From a bacterium SCSIO 12827 (GTDB taxonomy: Bacteria; Pseudomonadota; Alphaproteobacteria; Rhodospirillales; Casp-alpha2): a DNA stretch of 64,000 nt. The position numbers and the translations under genes are program-made. Shown here piece after piece: positions 44,462 to 59,003 of the stretch; positions within the stretch are counted from its first letter, which is position 1, and every line of letters begins with the position of its first letter. The DNA lies in NCBI GenBank assembly GCA_024397995.1, contig CP073746.1:3222001-3286000 (forward strand). The letters are read 5' to 3'. The notes beneath the pieces are model-generated. The model saw only the letters and a list, made by a program, of their open reading frames with translations, was not told the origin of the DNA and made no database searches.

Positions 44462-44862
44462 TCAGGCGTCCGCGTCCTCGCCGCGCAGGCGGTCCGTTTC
44501 CCGCCGCTCACGCTTGGTCGGCCGTCCGCTGCCGGCATCCCGCAGGGCGACCTTGCCCGGCCGGTCAATGTCGGTGGCATCCTTCGCCGGCGGCGGGGGT
44601 GACAGATCCTCGTACAACGCCTGGGCTTCCGGTGCCGGGCCGCGCCGCGTCCCCAGGTCCAGGACCTTCACGACCTTAACCCCCGCCCGCATGGGAAAGG
44701 TCAGCACGTCGCCGATCTTCACGGCATAATGCGGCTTGGCGATGATCGCCGTGTTGACCCGCAATTTGCCCGACTGCACGTACTTAGTCGCCAACGACCG
44801 GGTCTTGAAAAACCGCGCGAACCACAGCCATTTGTCCAGGCGCAGATTGCCGCCGCCATCCG

Positions 44863-44866
<4 letters not shown>
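44462..44866 (-). CDS. S4-domain RNA-binding protein (Hsp15-like)
   Basis: A 134-residue protein with an S4 RNA-binding domain at residues about 6-65 (NLRLDKWLWFARFFKTRSLATKYV then GKLRVN and KIGDVLTF). It has a basic C-terminal tail (GRPTKRERRETDRLR). It resembles HslR/Hsp15, which in E. coli binds 50S subunits carrying stalled nascent chains. It overlaps the stop of the upstream helicase gene by 4 nt (ATGA), so the two are translationally coupled and probably act in the same RNA process. Confidence 0.9.
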
Positions 44867-47418
<2,552 letters not shown>

Positions 47419-47461
47419 GGTGCATTAAATGTCGCCCCGTCGGCGGCCCGGCGCAAGAGCG

Positions 47462-48145
47462 TTAGTCCGGCTGTTTTCCCTTCACCATGGGCACGAAGGC
47501 GACGGGCAGGACGCTGTCGACGGTGACCTTGCCGTCCGCGCCCTTGACCACCAGGGTCAGGGTCTGGCGGTCATGGGCGCGGCCGATGGGAACGATCATG
47601 CGCCCGCCGGGGCGCAACTGGGTGAGCAACGCTTCGGGGATTCGCTCCGGCGCCGCCGTCACGATGATTGCGTCGAAGGGCGCTTCCTCGGGCCAGCCTT
47701 GATAGCCGTCGCCGATGCGCACGAACACGTTCCCGTAATGCAGGTCCTTGAGCCGGTCCGCCGCCGCCCGGCCCAATTCCTCGACGACCTCGATCGTGAA
47801 TACCCGGGCCGCGGCATGGGCCAGCACGGCCGCCTGATAGCCGGACCCGGTGCCGATCTCCAGCACCTTTTCCGTGCCGTCGAGATCCAACAGGTCGGTC
47901 ATCAATGCCACGATATAAGGCTGGGAAATGGTCTGGCCGTGGCCGATCGGCTGCGGGCGGTTGATATAGGCCACGACTTCGTCCCCATCCCGCATGAATT
48001 CATGGCGGGGTACGGCGGCCATGGCCGCCATGGTTCTGTCTGAAAAAGCTTTGCGCCCGGTCCAGAATGCCGTGTCGCGGGCATCTTGTGCGATTTCGTC
48101 CAGCAGGCGCCGGTGCTTTTCCGCGAAGGAATCGTGTTCCGCCAT
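47462..48145 (-). CDS. pcm: Protein-L-isoaspartate O-methyltransferase
   Basis: A 227-residue class I methyltransferase that methylates L-isoaspartyl residues to start their repair. The SAM site is VLEIGTGSGYQAAVLAH (about 82-98); the family-typical NRPQPIGHGQTISQPYIVALM comes first. AAPERIPEALLTQLRPGGRMIVPIG and the C-terminal end also fit. I chose the ATG at 48145 (MAEHDSFAEKHRRL); the frame is open upstream but not conserved. It is divergent from htpG across 116 bp, so both share a promoter region. Confidence 0.93.
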   Translation of the reverse strand: MAEHDSFAEKHRRLLDEIAQDARDTAFWTGRKAFSDRTMAAMAAVPRHEFMRDGDEVVAYINRPQPIGHGQTISQPYIVALMTDLLDLDGTEKVLEIGTGSGYQAAVLAHAAARVFTIEVVEELGRAAADRLKDLHYGNVFVRIGDGYQGWPEEAPFDAIIVTAAPERIPEALLTQLRPGGRMIVPIGRAHDRQTLTLVVKGADGKVTVDSVLPVAFVPMVKGKQPD

Positions 48146-48261
48146 GGTGCCGCCGCCTTCGGGGGTTGCAAACTTCGGCCCAGCGTCACATATCTCGCCC
48201 TCCAAGAGCAAGACGCGCCGAAACCGGCGCCCCGCGACCACGAATTGGGGGTAAATGCGCC

Positions 48262-50193
48262 ATGACCACGGAAACCAAAGTCGAAACCCATGCCTTTCAG
48301 GCGGAAGTGGGCAAGCTTCTCGATATCGTCGCCCACTCGCTGTACAGCCAGAAGGAAATCTTCCTTCGCGAGCTGATTTCCAATGCGTCCGACGCCTGCG
48401 ACAAGTTGCGCTACCGGGCGCTGACCGAACCCAAGCTGATCGAGGGCGATCCCGGCTTTCGCATCACGCTTTCGCTGGATGAGAAAGCCAAGACGCTGAC
48501 CGTTTCCGACAACGGTGTCGGCATGGACAAGGACGAGTTGACCGGCATCCTGGGTACCATCGCGCGGTCGGGCACGCAGGCTTTCGTCGAAGGACTTTCC
48601 GGTGACAGCAAGAAAGACAAGGACAAGGCCGTATCGCTGATCGGTCAGTTCGGCGTCGGCTTCTATTCCACCTTCATGGTCGCTGATTTGGTCGAAGTCG
48701 TGACCCGCAAGGCCGGCACCGACACGGCCTTCAAATGGGCATCCGACGGGCGCGGCCAGTTCACCATCGAGGATGCGGCGCGCGATACCCGCGGCACCGA
48801 CGTCATCGTGCATCTGAAGAAAGACGAAAAGGAATATCTGGAACCTGCCCGCATCGAACACATCGTGCGGACCTATTCAGACCATATCGGCATTTCCATC
48901 GTTCTGGCCGGCGACGGCAAGGACGCCGCGGAAAAAACCCTGAACACGGCGTCGGCGATCTGGACTCGCGACAAGAAGGACGTGACGGACGAACAGTACA
49001 CGGAGTTCTACCACCACGCGGCCCATGCCTTCGACGACCCCTGGATGACCCTGCACAACCGGGTCGAAGGCGTGGTCAGCTATACCAACCTGCTGTTCAT
49101 TCCCTCCATGCGGCCGTTCGACCTGTTCAACCCGGACCGCGCGGGACAGGTGAAGCTGTACGTCAAACGGGTGTTCATCACCGACAACTGCGAGGGACTT
49201 TTGCCGCCTTACCTCCGGTTCGTGAAGGGGGTCGTGGACTCGGAAGACCTGGCGCTCAACGTCAGCCGCGAAATGATGCAGCACAATCCCGTGGTCGCGA
49301 AAATCTCCCAGGGTCTGACCAAGCGCATCTTCGGCGAACTGAAGAAGTCGGCGGAGAAAAAGCCCGAGGACTATCAAAAATTCTGGGAAACCTTCGGCCC
49401 CGTGCTGAAGGAAGGCCTGTACGAAGACGGCGACAACCGCGAGAAGATTTTGGAGCTTGCCCGCTTCAGAAGCTCGGAACGCGACGGCTGGATCAGCCTG
49501 GCCGACTACGTCGCCGCCATGAAGGACGGCCAAGACGCGATCTTCTATATCTCCGGCGAAGACCCGGAAGCGGCCCTCGCCAGCCCGCAACTGGAAGGCT
49601 TCAAGGCCAAGGGGGTCGAGGTCCTGCTGATGACCGACCCGGTCGATGAATTCTGGCTGTCCCATGTCGGCGCGTTCCAGGAAAAAGCCTTCAAATCGGC
49701 AACCCGGGGCGGCGCCGACCTGGCCAAGATCGCCAAGGGCAAGGACGCCGATACGGACGCGGCCAAGGACGATGCGGACAAATCCAAGGATGACGCCCAG
49801 AAGCCCGGCATGGATCAGCTGATCGCCGCGTTCAAGGTGGCGCTGGGCGACAAGGTCAAGGACGTGCGCCCGTCGGAACGCCTGACCGACAGCGCGGTCT
49901 GCTTGGTCGCCGACGACGGCGACATGGACATCAACCTGGAACGCCTTCTGAAACAGCACAAGCAACTGGACGGGCGGAACCTGTCGCCGCGCATTCTGGA
50001 ACTCAACCCGGATCACGCCCTGGTCACCAAGCTGGCCAAACTGGCGGAGGACAAGAACGCCAAGGACCCGGCCCTCGACGACGCGGCCTTCCTGCTGCTC
50101 GATCAGGCGCGCATCCTGGAAGGCGAGCCGGTGATCGACTCCCAGGCCTTCGCCAAACGGCTCAGCAACCTGATGGCCAAGGGCTTGGCCTAA
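48262..50193 (+). CDS. htpG: Molecular chaperone HtpG (Hsp90 family)
   Basis: A 643-residue ATP-dependent chaperone. The N-terminal GHKL ATPase has FLRELISNASDACDKLRY, DNGVGMDKDELT, GTIARSGTQAF and GQFGVGFYSTFMV. The middle domain (about 230-480) includes LPPYLRFVKGVVDSEDLALNVSREM. The C-terminal domain (about 515-643) dimerises. A short low-complexity segment (about 490-515, GKDADTDAAKDDADKSKDDAQKP) separates the middle and C-terminal domains. I chose the ATG at 48262 (MTTETKVETHAFQAEVG), where the conserved protein starts. Confidence 0.96.
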   Translation: MTTETKVETHAFQAEVGKLLDIVAHSLYSQKEIFLRELISNASDACDKLRYRALTEPKLIEGDPGFRITLSLDEKAKTLTVSDNGVGMDKDELTGILGTIARSGTQAFVEGLSGDSKKDKDKAVSLIGQFGVGFYSTFMVADLVEVVTRKAGTDTAFKWASDGRGQFTIEDAARDTRGTDVIVHLKKDEKEYLEPARIEHIVRTYSDHIGISIVLAGDGKDAAEKTLNTASAIWTRDKKDVTDEQYTEFYHHAAHAFDDPWMTLHNRVEGVVSYTNLLFIPSMRPFDLFNPDRAGQVKLYVKRVFITDNCEGLLPPYLRFVKGVVDSEDLALNVSREMMQHNPVVAKISQGLTKRIFGELKKSAEKKPEDYQKFWETFGPVLKEGLYEDGDNREKILELARFRSSERDGWISLADYVAAMKDGQDAIFYISGEDPEAALASPQLEGFKAKGVEVLLMTDPVDEFWLSHVGAFQEKAFKSATRGGADLAKIAKGKDADTDAAKDDADKSKDDAQKPGMDQLIAAFKVALGDKVKDVRPSERLTDSAVCLVADDGDMDINLERLLKQHKQLDGRNLSPRILELNPDHALVTKLAKLAEDKNAKDPALDDAAFLLLDQARILEGEPVIDSQAFAKRLSNLMAKGLA

Positions 50194-50208
50194 GACCGAA
50201 CGACCGAC

Positions 50209-50233
50209 GGCCCGGCGGTTTTCCCGCCGGGCC
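50209..50233 (+). terminator. Hairpin after htpG
   Basis: Arms GGCCCGGCGG and CCGCCGGGCC form a 10-bp GC-rich stem 16 nt past the htpG stop, with a T-rich 5-nt loop. No clear T-run follows, so its efficiency as an intrinsic terminator is uncertain. Confidence 0.55.
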
Positions 50234-50258
50234 GCAGGGCCGTGTTCCCAGGGGAGTT

Positions 50259-50459
50259 TTAGAAGGAACTTTCCGCCGCAAGCATCTGGCGGAACAAAAG
50301 ACGCGCGCGCGCTGACGACACCACGTCGCGCATGTCGTCCAGGGTCACGCCATCACGCGCCATGACCAGATGGACCAGGGGATCGCTCAGGACATCGTCC
50401 ATCTGCGGTTCGCGCCGGGGGTTCAGGTAATACCGGGACATCATTGCCACTTCGTTCAT
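50259..50459 (-). CDS. Small conserved-looking protein of unknown function
   Basis: A 66-residue protein. The ATG at 50459 has GAGGAG 9 nt upstream, so it is probably translated. The sequence has MNEVAMMSRYYLNPRREPQMDDVLSDPL at its start and a helical C-terminal half (LDDMRDVVSSARARLLFRQMLAA). No signal peptide or known motif is visible. I do not recognise the family. It lies between htpG (tail to tail) and acnA. Confidence 0.55.
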   Translation of the reverse strand: MNEVAMMSRYYLNPRREPQMDDVLSDPLVHLVMARDGVTLDDMRDVVSSARARLLFRQMLAAESSF

Positions 50460-50637
50460 CGCGTGGGACTCCTCATTGGCCGCACAGGGGTTTGAGATCG
50501 GCGTCAGGCGTCCCGCATCCCCGCGTCCCCCCGGGTCCGGCCGCCATCGCCGCTTGCCGGGACCATAGATTTGCAAGATGAACCGGGGATGACAGGCCGG
50601 TGAAGGTCGCACGGCAATTTGATGCCCCCGCCATACG

Positions 50638-50666
50638 AAAAAGGCCGGCCCAATCGGGCCGGCCTT
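50638..50666 (-). terminator. Rho-independent terminator of acnA
   Basis: A perfect 11-bp stem, AAGGCCGGCCC and GGGCCGGCCTT, surrounds the loop AATC. Read leftward from acnA it follows the stop by about 23 nt and ends in TTTTTC. This is a strong intrinsic terminator. Confidence 0.92.
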
Positions 50667-50688
50667 CTCTGTTCGAAGGATCGAACCC

Positions 50689-53376
<2,688 letters not shown>

Positions 53377-53820
53377 ATGGGGAACCTCCGCTTGGCGCTG
53401 GCGCATGATTTGCGCATGCTGGACTTAGCACTAATCCCCCTTCTGTCTATAGCTATGGTGCCCCGTGAGCCAGGTCAACCAGGAAGCGGACAGCTCTTCA
53501 CGCTCACGCAAGGGCGGTGGGCTAATCCGCGCCCCTTATCAGGAACCCTCTGCGATGAAGGTTTCGACTGGCGTTGACGTATGATCACGCAAGCAGAGAG
53601 ATAAGGAGAATTTTCCAAGCCAACCGCTTCGTTTTCGTCTGATCCCGGCACGACCGCTGATTCGGAATGAAACCGAACTAAACCCTAGCATATCAAGCGA
53701 TTGGATTCACCTTGCAAGCCGAACTAGGCTAAACTAAACCATCCCCGGCGTTATTTCGGCGAGATCGTCTACTCGATCCGCCGTTCATTTGTCGAGAACA
53801 CCCAGTATCGCGGAGCAATC
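53377..53820. other. AT-richer divergent region between acnA and acnB
   Basis: This 444-bp gap holds no gene. It is visibly richer in A and T than its surroundings. CCGAACTA occurs twice (53673-53680 and 53719-53726) and ACTAAACC twice (53677-53684 and 53733-53740), about 46-56 bp apart. These repeats lie in the likely promoter zone of acnB, about 80-150 bp upstream of its start, and could bind a regulator. A weak promoter candidate is TTCACC (53706-53711) with TAAACT (53730-53735, 18-nt spacer). Confidence 0.4.
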
Positions 53821-56586
53821 ATGAGCTTGTACACGGATTATTTGGCCGAAATCGCAGAACGTAAAAAGCAGGATTTGCATCCGAAACCGATCGAAGACGG
53901 CGCGCTTGTCGAAGAACTGATCGCGCAGATCAAGGACACCGGGAACGCGCATCGGGAAGACTCGCTGAAGTTCTTTATTTACAACACGTTGCCGGGAACG
54001 ACGAGCGCCGCCGGCGTCAAGGCGGCCTTCCTGAAAGAGATCATTCTCGGCCAGGCCGACGTCAAGGAGATCACGCGGGACTTCGCATTCGAGCTTCTCT
54101 CGCACATGAAGGGCGGGCCGTCGGTCGAGGTGCTGCTGGATTTGGCGCTGGGCGACGATGCCGACATCGCCAAGGCCGCGGCCGACGTTCTGAAAACGCA
54201 GGTCTTCCTATACGACGCGGACACGGACCGCCTGCAGGCTGCCTACAAGGCCGGAAACCCGATTGCCAAGGACATCCTGCAAAGCTACGCCGATGCCGAA
54301 TTCTTCACCAAGTTGCCGGAGATTGAGGACAAAATCGACGTCGTGACCTACGTCGCGGCGGAAGGTGATATCTCCACCGACCTGATGTCCCCGGGCGCCG
54401 AGGCGCATTCCCGCGCCGACCGGGAACTGCACGGCAAAAGCTTCATTTCGGAAAAAGCCCAGAAAGAGATCCAGGCGCTCAAACTTCAGCATCCAGGCAA
54501 GCGCCTGATGCTGATCGCCGAGAAAGGCACCATGGGCGTCGGCTCGTCGCGCATGTCCGGGATCAACAACGTGGCGTTGTGGATGGGGGAGCAGGCCAGC
54601 CCCTACGTGCCGTTCGTCAACATCGCGCCGATCGTTGCCGGCACCAACGGTATTTCGCCGATCTTCCAGACCACGGTGGGCGTCACCGGCGGCATCGGCG
54701 TGGACCTTAAGAACTGGGTCAAAAAAGTGGACTCGGACGGCAATGCCATCATCAACAACGACGGCAGCCCCGTGCTGGAGGAAAAATACTCCGTCGCCAC
54801 GGGCACGACCCTGACCATCGACACGAAAGCCAAGAAGCTCCTGAACGAAGACGGCACCGAAGAATTGGCCGACGTTTCGAAGGCCTTCTCACCGCAATCG
54901 ATTGAGTTCATGAAGGCCGGCGGCTCCTATGCCATCGACTTCGGCAAGAAACTCCAGATCTTCGCCGCCGAAACGCTGGGCGTGGAACCGAAACCGGTGT
55001 TCGCGCCCGCCAAGGTGGTTTCCCACCCGGGCCAGGGTCTGACGGCGGTCGAGAAAATCTTCAACAACAATGCCGTGGGCGTTCCGGAAGGAACCGTTCT
55101 GCACGCGGGTTCCGACGCCATGGTGAAGGTCAACATCGTCGGCTCCCAGGACACGACCGGCCCGATGACCGTTCAGGAACTGGAGGCCATGGCCGCGACC
55201 GTGATCTCCCCGGTTCTGGACGGCGCCTACCAGTCCGGCTGTCACACGGCGTCCGTGTGGGACAGTAAAGCGCAGGCCAATACGCCCAAGCTCATGGCCT
55301 TCATGAACAAGTTCGGGCTGGTTACCGGCCGCGACCCGAAAGGCGTCTACCCGGCCATGACGGACGTCATCCACAAGGTCCTGAACGACATCACCGTCGA
55401 CGACCGGGCGATCATCATCGGCGGAGATTCGCACACCCGGATGTCCAAAGGCGTCGCTTTCGGGGCCGACTCGGGCACCGTTGCGCTGGCGCTGGCCTTG
55501 GGCATGGCGAACATCACCGTTCCTGAATCCGTTAAAGTGACCTTCAAAGGCAAGATGGCCGACCACATGGACTTCCGGGACGTGGTCCACGCGACCCAGG
55601 CCCAGATGCTGGCCCAGTTCGACGGGGAAAACGTTTTCCAGGGCCGCATCATCGAAGTCCACATCGGCACGCTGCTGGCGGACCAGGCCTTCACCTTCAC
55701 CGACTGGACCGCCGAGATGAAGGCCAAGGCGTCGATCTGTATTTCCAATGATGAAACCCTGATCGAGTCCCTGGAAATCGCCAAGTCCCGCATCCAGATC
55801 ATGATCGACAAGGGCATGGAAATCCCGTCTGGGATGCTTCAGGGGCTGATCGACAAGGCGGACAAACGCATCGCGCAAATCAAATCCGGAGAGCAGCCCG
55901 CGCTGCGTCCGGACGACAACGCCAAATACCATGCGGAAGTCGTCGTTGATCTGGACCAGATCAACGAGCCGATGATCGCCGACCCCGACGTCGACAACAT
56001 CGATGTCGCGAAACGCTATACGCACGACACCATCCGCCCGATTTCCTATTACGGCGGCAACAAGAAAGTCGATTTGGGCTTCGTCGGTTCCTGCATGGTG
56101 CACAAAGGTGACCTGAACATCGTCGCGCAAATGTTCCGGAACCTGGAAAAGGCCAACGGCAAGATCGAGTTCAACGCGCCGCTGGTTGTCGCACCGCCGA
56201 CCTACAACATCGTCGATGAGTTGAAGGCGGAAGGCGACTGGGAAATCCTGCAAAAATACGCCGGGTTCGAATTCGACGACACGTCACCCAAGACCGAGGC
56301 GCGTAAGTCATACGAAAACACCCTTTATCTGGAGCGTCCCGGTTGCAACCTTTGCATGGGCAACCAGGAAAAAGCGGAAAAGGGCGATACGGTCATGGCG
56401 ACGTCGACCCGCCTGTTCCAGGGCCGGGTTGTGGCGGACTCCAATGAAAAGAAAGGGGAGTCGCTGCTGGCGTCGACACCGGTCGTGGTGTTGTCGACAA
56501 TCCTCGGGCGGACACCCAGCGTTGACGAGTACAAGTCCGCGGTGGATGGCATCAACCTGACCAAGTTCACGCCGCCGCTGGCGTAA
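53821..56586 (+). CDS. acnB: Aconitate hydratase B, divergent (Bacteroidetes-like) form
   Basis: A 921-residue AcnB-type aconitase, also capable in this family of 2-methylisocitrate dehydration. Cluster cysteines are in CMVHKGD, near YQSGCHTASVW, and in PGCNLCMGNQEKAEKGD. The N-terminal HEAT-like domain spans about residues 1-160. The usual proteobacterial AcnB is about 865 residues; this one is about 55 longer and resembles, from memory, the Bacteroidetes AcnB (LHPKPIEDGAL, SHMKGGPSVEVLLDLALGDD, NGISPIFQTTVGVTGGIG). Codon usage and base composition are less GC-rich than acnA, notably in the first 200 nt. It may have been acquired by transfer. Confidence 0.9.
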   Translation: MSLYTDYLAEIAERKKQDLHPKPIEDGALVEELIAQIKDTGNAHREDSLKFFIYNTLPGTTSAAGVKAAFLKEIILGQADVKEITRDFAFELLSHMKGGPSVEVLLDLALGDDADIAKAAADVLKTQVFLYDADTDRLQAAYKAGNPIAKDILQSYADAEFFTKLPEIEDKIDVVTYVAAEGDISTDLMSPGAEAHSRADRELHGKSFISEKAQKEIQALKLQHPGKRLMLIAEKGTMGVGSSRMSGINNVALWMGEQASPYVPFVNIAPIVAGTNGISPIFQTTVGVTGGIGVDLKNWVKKVDSDGNAIINNDGSPVLEEKYSVATGTTLTIDTKAKKLLNEDGTEELADVSKAFSPQSIEFMKAGGSYAIDFGKKLQIFAAETLGVEPKPVFAPAKVVSHPGQGLTAVEKIFNNNAVGVPEGTVLHAGSDAMVKVNIVGSQDTTGPMTVQELEAMAATVISPVLDGAYQSGCHTASVWDSKAQANTPKLMAFMNKFGLVTGRDPKGVYPAMTDVIHKVLNDITVDDRAIIIGGDSHTRMSKGVAFGADSGTVALALALGMANITVPESVKVTFKGKMADHMDFRDVVHATQAQMLAQFDGENVFQGRIIEVHIGTLLADQAFTFTDWTAEMKAKASICISNDETLIESLEIAKSRIQIMIDKGMEIPSGMLQGLIDKADKRIAQIKSGEQPALRPDDNAKYHAEVVVDLDQINEPMIADPDVDNIDVAKRYTHDTIRPISYYGGNKKVDLGFVGSCMVHKGDLNIVAQMFRNLEKANGKIEFNAPLVVAPPTYNIVDELKAEGDWEILQKYAGFEFDDTSPKTEARKSYENTLYLERPGCNLCMGNQEKAEKGDTVMATSTRLFQGRVVADSNEKKGESLLASTPVVVLSTILGRTPSVDEYKSAVDGINLTKFTPPLA

Positions 56587-56642
56587 ATATCGGTCAAGTT
56601 CGCGGCACCGTTATTGGCCGAGAATTAGAATGGGAGCTTGCG

Positions 56643-56686
56643 GCCCGGTGGGATGCGTCGACGTCCTGAAACGCATCTCACCGGGC
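56643..56686 (+). terminator. Long hairpin after acnB; rest of gap without genes
   Basis: Arms GCCCGGTGGGATGCGT and ACGCATCTCACCGGGC form a 16-bp stem (one G-U pair) around 12 nt, starting 57 nt past the acnB stop. The T-run is missing, so it may need Rho. The remaining 318 bases up to 57005 show no gene or clear motif; the ribosome site for the ligase gene (AGGGAGAC) ends it. Confidence 0.55.
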
Positions 56687-57004
56687 GCTCCCTGAATTCG
56701 GCGCTGCCGCCGGCGCACTAGGCTCAGCGGCACCTTCCCTTTCTTCATATCCATCGCATGCGATGATCAGCACGTCGTCAACGGGGATGATTGTCCCCGC
56801 ATCGGCCCCGTCGGACCGTATGATGACGTGGCGTCAACTGCGAAAGTTCATACATGCTTGTTCAGCGCCGGGACATTTCGGCTTGCGTCTTTCGGGGCAA
56901 TCTGCATCCTATTTCCCCATAGCGCTCGGCAAGAGGCGTCGACCATAAAAAAATCCTAAAGCACATCTGACTTAAGAAGGCTGAGGATTTACAGGGAGAC
57001 ATCG

Positions 57005-58966
57005 ATGTCCGGCGATCATGCGGCGGGCCTAGACACTTTTCCCAAACTGTTGGCCGCGAACGCGCGCATCCGGGGGGGCAAACCCGCAAGCCGCGAAAAA
57101 GATTACGGGATCTGGCAGACCTGGACATGGTCCGAGGTCGCCGACGAGGTCCGCGCACTCGCCTGTGGCCTGGCGGCGTTGGGATTCAAACGGGGCGACC
57201 GGTTGGCCATCATCGGCGACAACCGGCCTCATCTGTACTGGTCCATGCCCGCGGCCCAGGCCGTGGGCGGCGTGCCGGTGCCGATCTATCAGGATTCCGT
57301 CGCCGACGAGATGCAGTACGTGCTGGCGCATGCGGAATGCCGTTTCGCCGTGGTCGAGAATCAAGAGCAGGTCGACAAGCTGCTGGAGATCAAGGCCCGC
57401 CTGCCCTTGCTGGAAACGATCATCTACCATTTCCCCCGCGGTATGCGTCATTACACGCAGGATTTCCTCCACCTGTACGCCGACGTGCAGGACAAGGGCC
57501 GCGAATTCGACGCAGCCACCCCCGACTTCTATGACGGCGAGGTCGCCAAAGGCGCGGGCGCGGACCTTGCCATCATGGTCTATACCTCGGGCACCACGGG
57601 CCGGCCCAAGGGCGTCATGTTAAGCGCCGACAATCTGATCCAGACGGCGCGCAACGCCGCCGACTGGGAAGGCCTGACGGACGCCGACGAGATGCTTGCC
57701 TATCTGCCCATGGCCTGGGTCGGCGACCACATCTTCTCGGTCGCCCAGGCCTTCACCCACGGGTTCTGCGTCGCCTGCCCGGAAAGTGCGGAAACGGTGC
57801 TGGAGGATCTGCGTGAAATCGGCCCGACCTATTTCTTCGCACCGCCGCGCATCTTCGAAAACATCCTGACCACAGTGATGATCCGGATCGAGGACGCCGC
57901 CCCCTGGAAACAGCGCATGTTCCATTATTTTATGGACCTGGCCGGCCGGGTCGGGCGCGATATCCTGGACGGCAAACCGGTCCCCTTCACGGACCGCGTG
58001 AAATACCGGCTGGGTGAATTCCTGGTCTATGGGCCGCTCAAGAACGTACTGGGTCTGACGCGCATGCGGCTCGGTTATACGGCGGGTGAGGCCATCGGCC
58101 CCGACATCTTCGATTTCTACCGCTCGCTTGGCCTGAACTTGAAGCAGCTGTACGGCTCGACCGAGGCCTCGGTGTTCATCACCATCCAACCCAACGGCGA
58201 CATCCGCTCCGATTCCGTGGGCGTGCCGGCCCCCGGGGTCGACATCCGGGTCGCCGATACGGGCGAGGTCCTGTTTAAAAGCCCCGGCGTGTTCCATGCC
58301 TATTACAAGGACGACGACGCCACGGCCGAGACCAAGACCGCCGACGGCTGGGTCCATACCGGCGATGCCGGGTTCCTGGACGCCGACGGACATCTTAAGA
58401 TTATCGACCGAGCCAAGGACGTGGGCAAGCTGACCGACGGCACGCTGTTCGCACCCAAATACCTGGAAAACAAATTGAAGTTCTTCCCCTTCGTATCCGA
58501 GGCCGTGACCTTCGGCGACGGTCGGGATTATGTCGCGGCGTTCATCAACATGGATCTGGAAGCGGTCGGCAACTGGGCCGAGCGCCGGGGGCTTGCCTAT
58601 ACGGGTTATACGGACCTGGCCGGCCGGCCCGAGGTTCTGGAGTTGATCGCCGACTGCGTCGACAAGGTCAACGCCGACCTGGCCCAGGACGACAAGCTGG
58701 CGGGATCGCAGATCAAGCGGTTCCTGATCCTACACAAGGAACTGGACGCCGACGATGGCGAGTTGACGCGCACCCGCAAGGTTCGGCGCAGTGTCATCAC
58801 CGAACGCTACGGCGACCTGATCGCCGCCCTTTATTCGGACCAGGACCATTGCGAGGTCACCGCGACCGTGACCTTCGAAGACGGCCGCACGGACACCATC
58901 CACGCCGATCTGAAAATCCGCGATGCCAAGGTGATCCCACCCGGCGCGGCACAGGCGGCAGCATGA
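57005..58966 (+). CDS. Acyl-CoA synthetase (long-chain type AMP-dependent ligase)
   Basis: A 653-residue AMP-binding ligase that activates a carboxylic acid as an acyl-adenylate and then an acyl-CoA. The P-loop-like motif YTSGTTGRPKGVML is near residue 193; later motifs are YGSTEASVF, the hinge DGWVHTGDAGFLDADGHLKIIDRAKD, and a C-terminal lysine region (about 500-620). Large N-terminal and C-terminal extensions suit the FadD15-like group. It heads an ABC importer operon with LivG 37 nt later. Linking ligase and importer suggests that the imported compound is a carboxylate. Confidence 0.9.
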   Translation: MSGDHAAGLDTFPKLLAANARIRGGKPASREKDYGIWQTWTWSEVADEVRALACGLAALGFKRGDRLAIIGDNRPHLYWSMPAAQAVGGVPVPIYQDSVADEMQYVLAHAECRFAVVENQEQVDKLLEIKARLPLLETIIYHFPRGMRHYTQDFLHLYADVQDKGREFDAATPDFYDGEVAKGAGADLAIMVYTSGTTGRPKGVMLSADNLIQTARNAADWEGLTDADEMLAYLPMAWVGDHIFSVAQAFTHGFCVACPESAETVLEDLREIGPTYFFAPPRIFENILTTVMIRIEDAAPWKQRMFHYFMDLAGRVGRDILDGKPVPFTDRVKYRLGEFLVYGPLKNVLGLTRMRLGYTAGEAIGPDIFDFYRSLGLNLKQLYGSTEASVFITIQPNGDIRSDSVGVPAPGVDIRVADTGEVLFKSPGVFHAYYKDDDATAETKTADGWVHTGDAGFLDADGHLKIIDRAKDVGKLTDGTLFAPKYLENKLKFFPFVSEAVTFGDGRDYVAAFINMDLEAVGNWAERRGLAYTGYTDLAGRPEVLELIADCVDKVNADLAQDDKLAGSQIKRFLILHKELDADDGELTRTRKVRRSVITERYGDLIAALYSDQDHCEVTATVTFEDGRTDTIHADLKIRDAKVIPPGAAQAAA

Positions 58967-59003
58967 GCGGCACCCGCGGCGCATAGGAGCGAAAGGAACC
59001 TAA

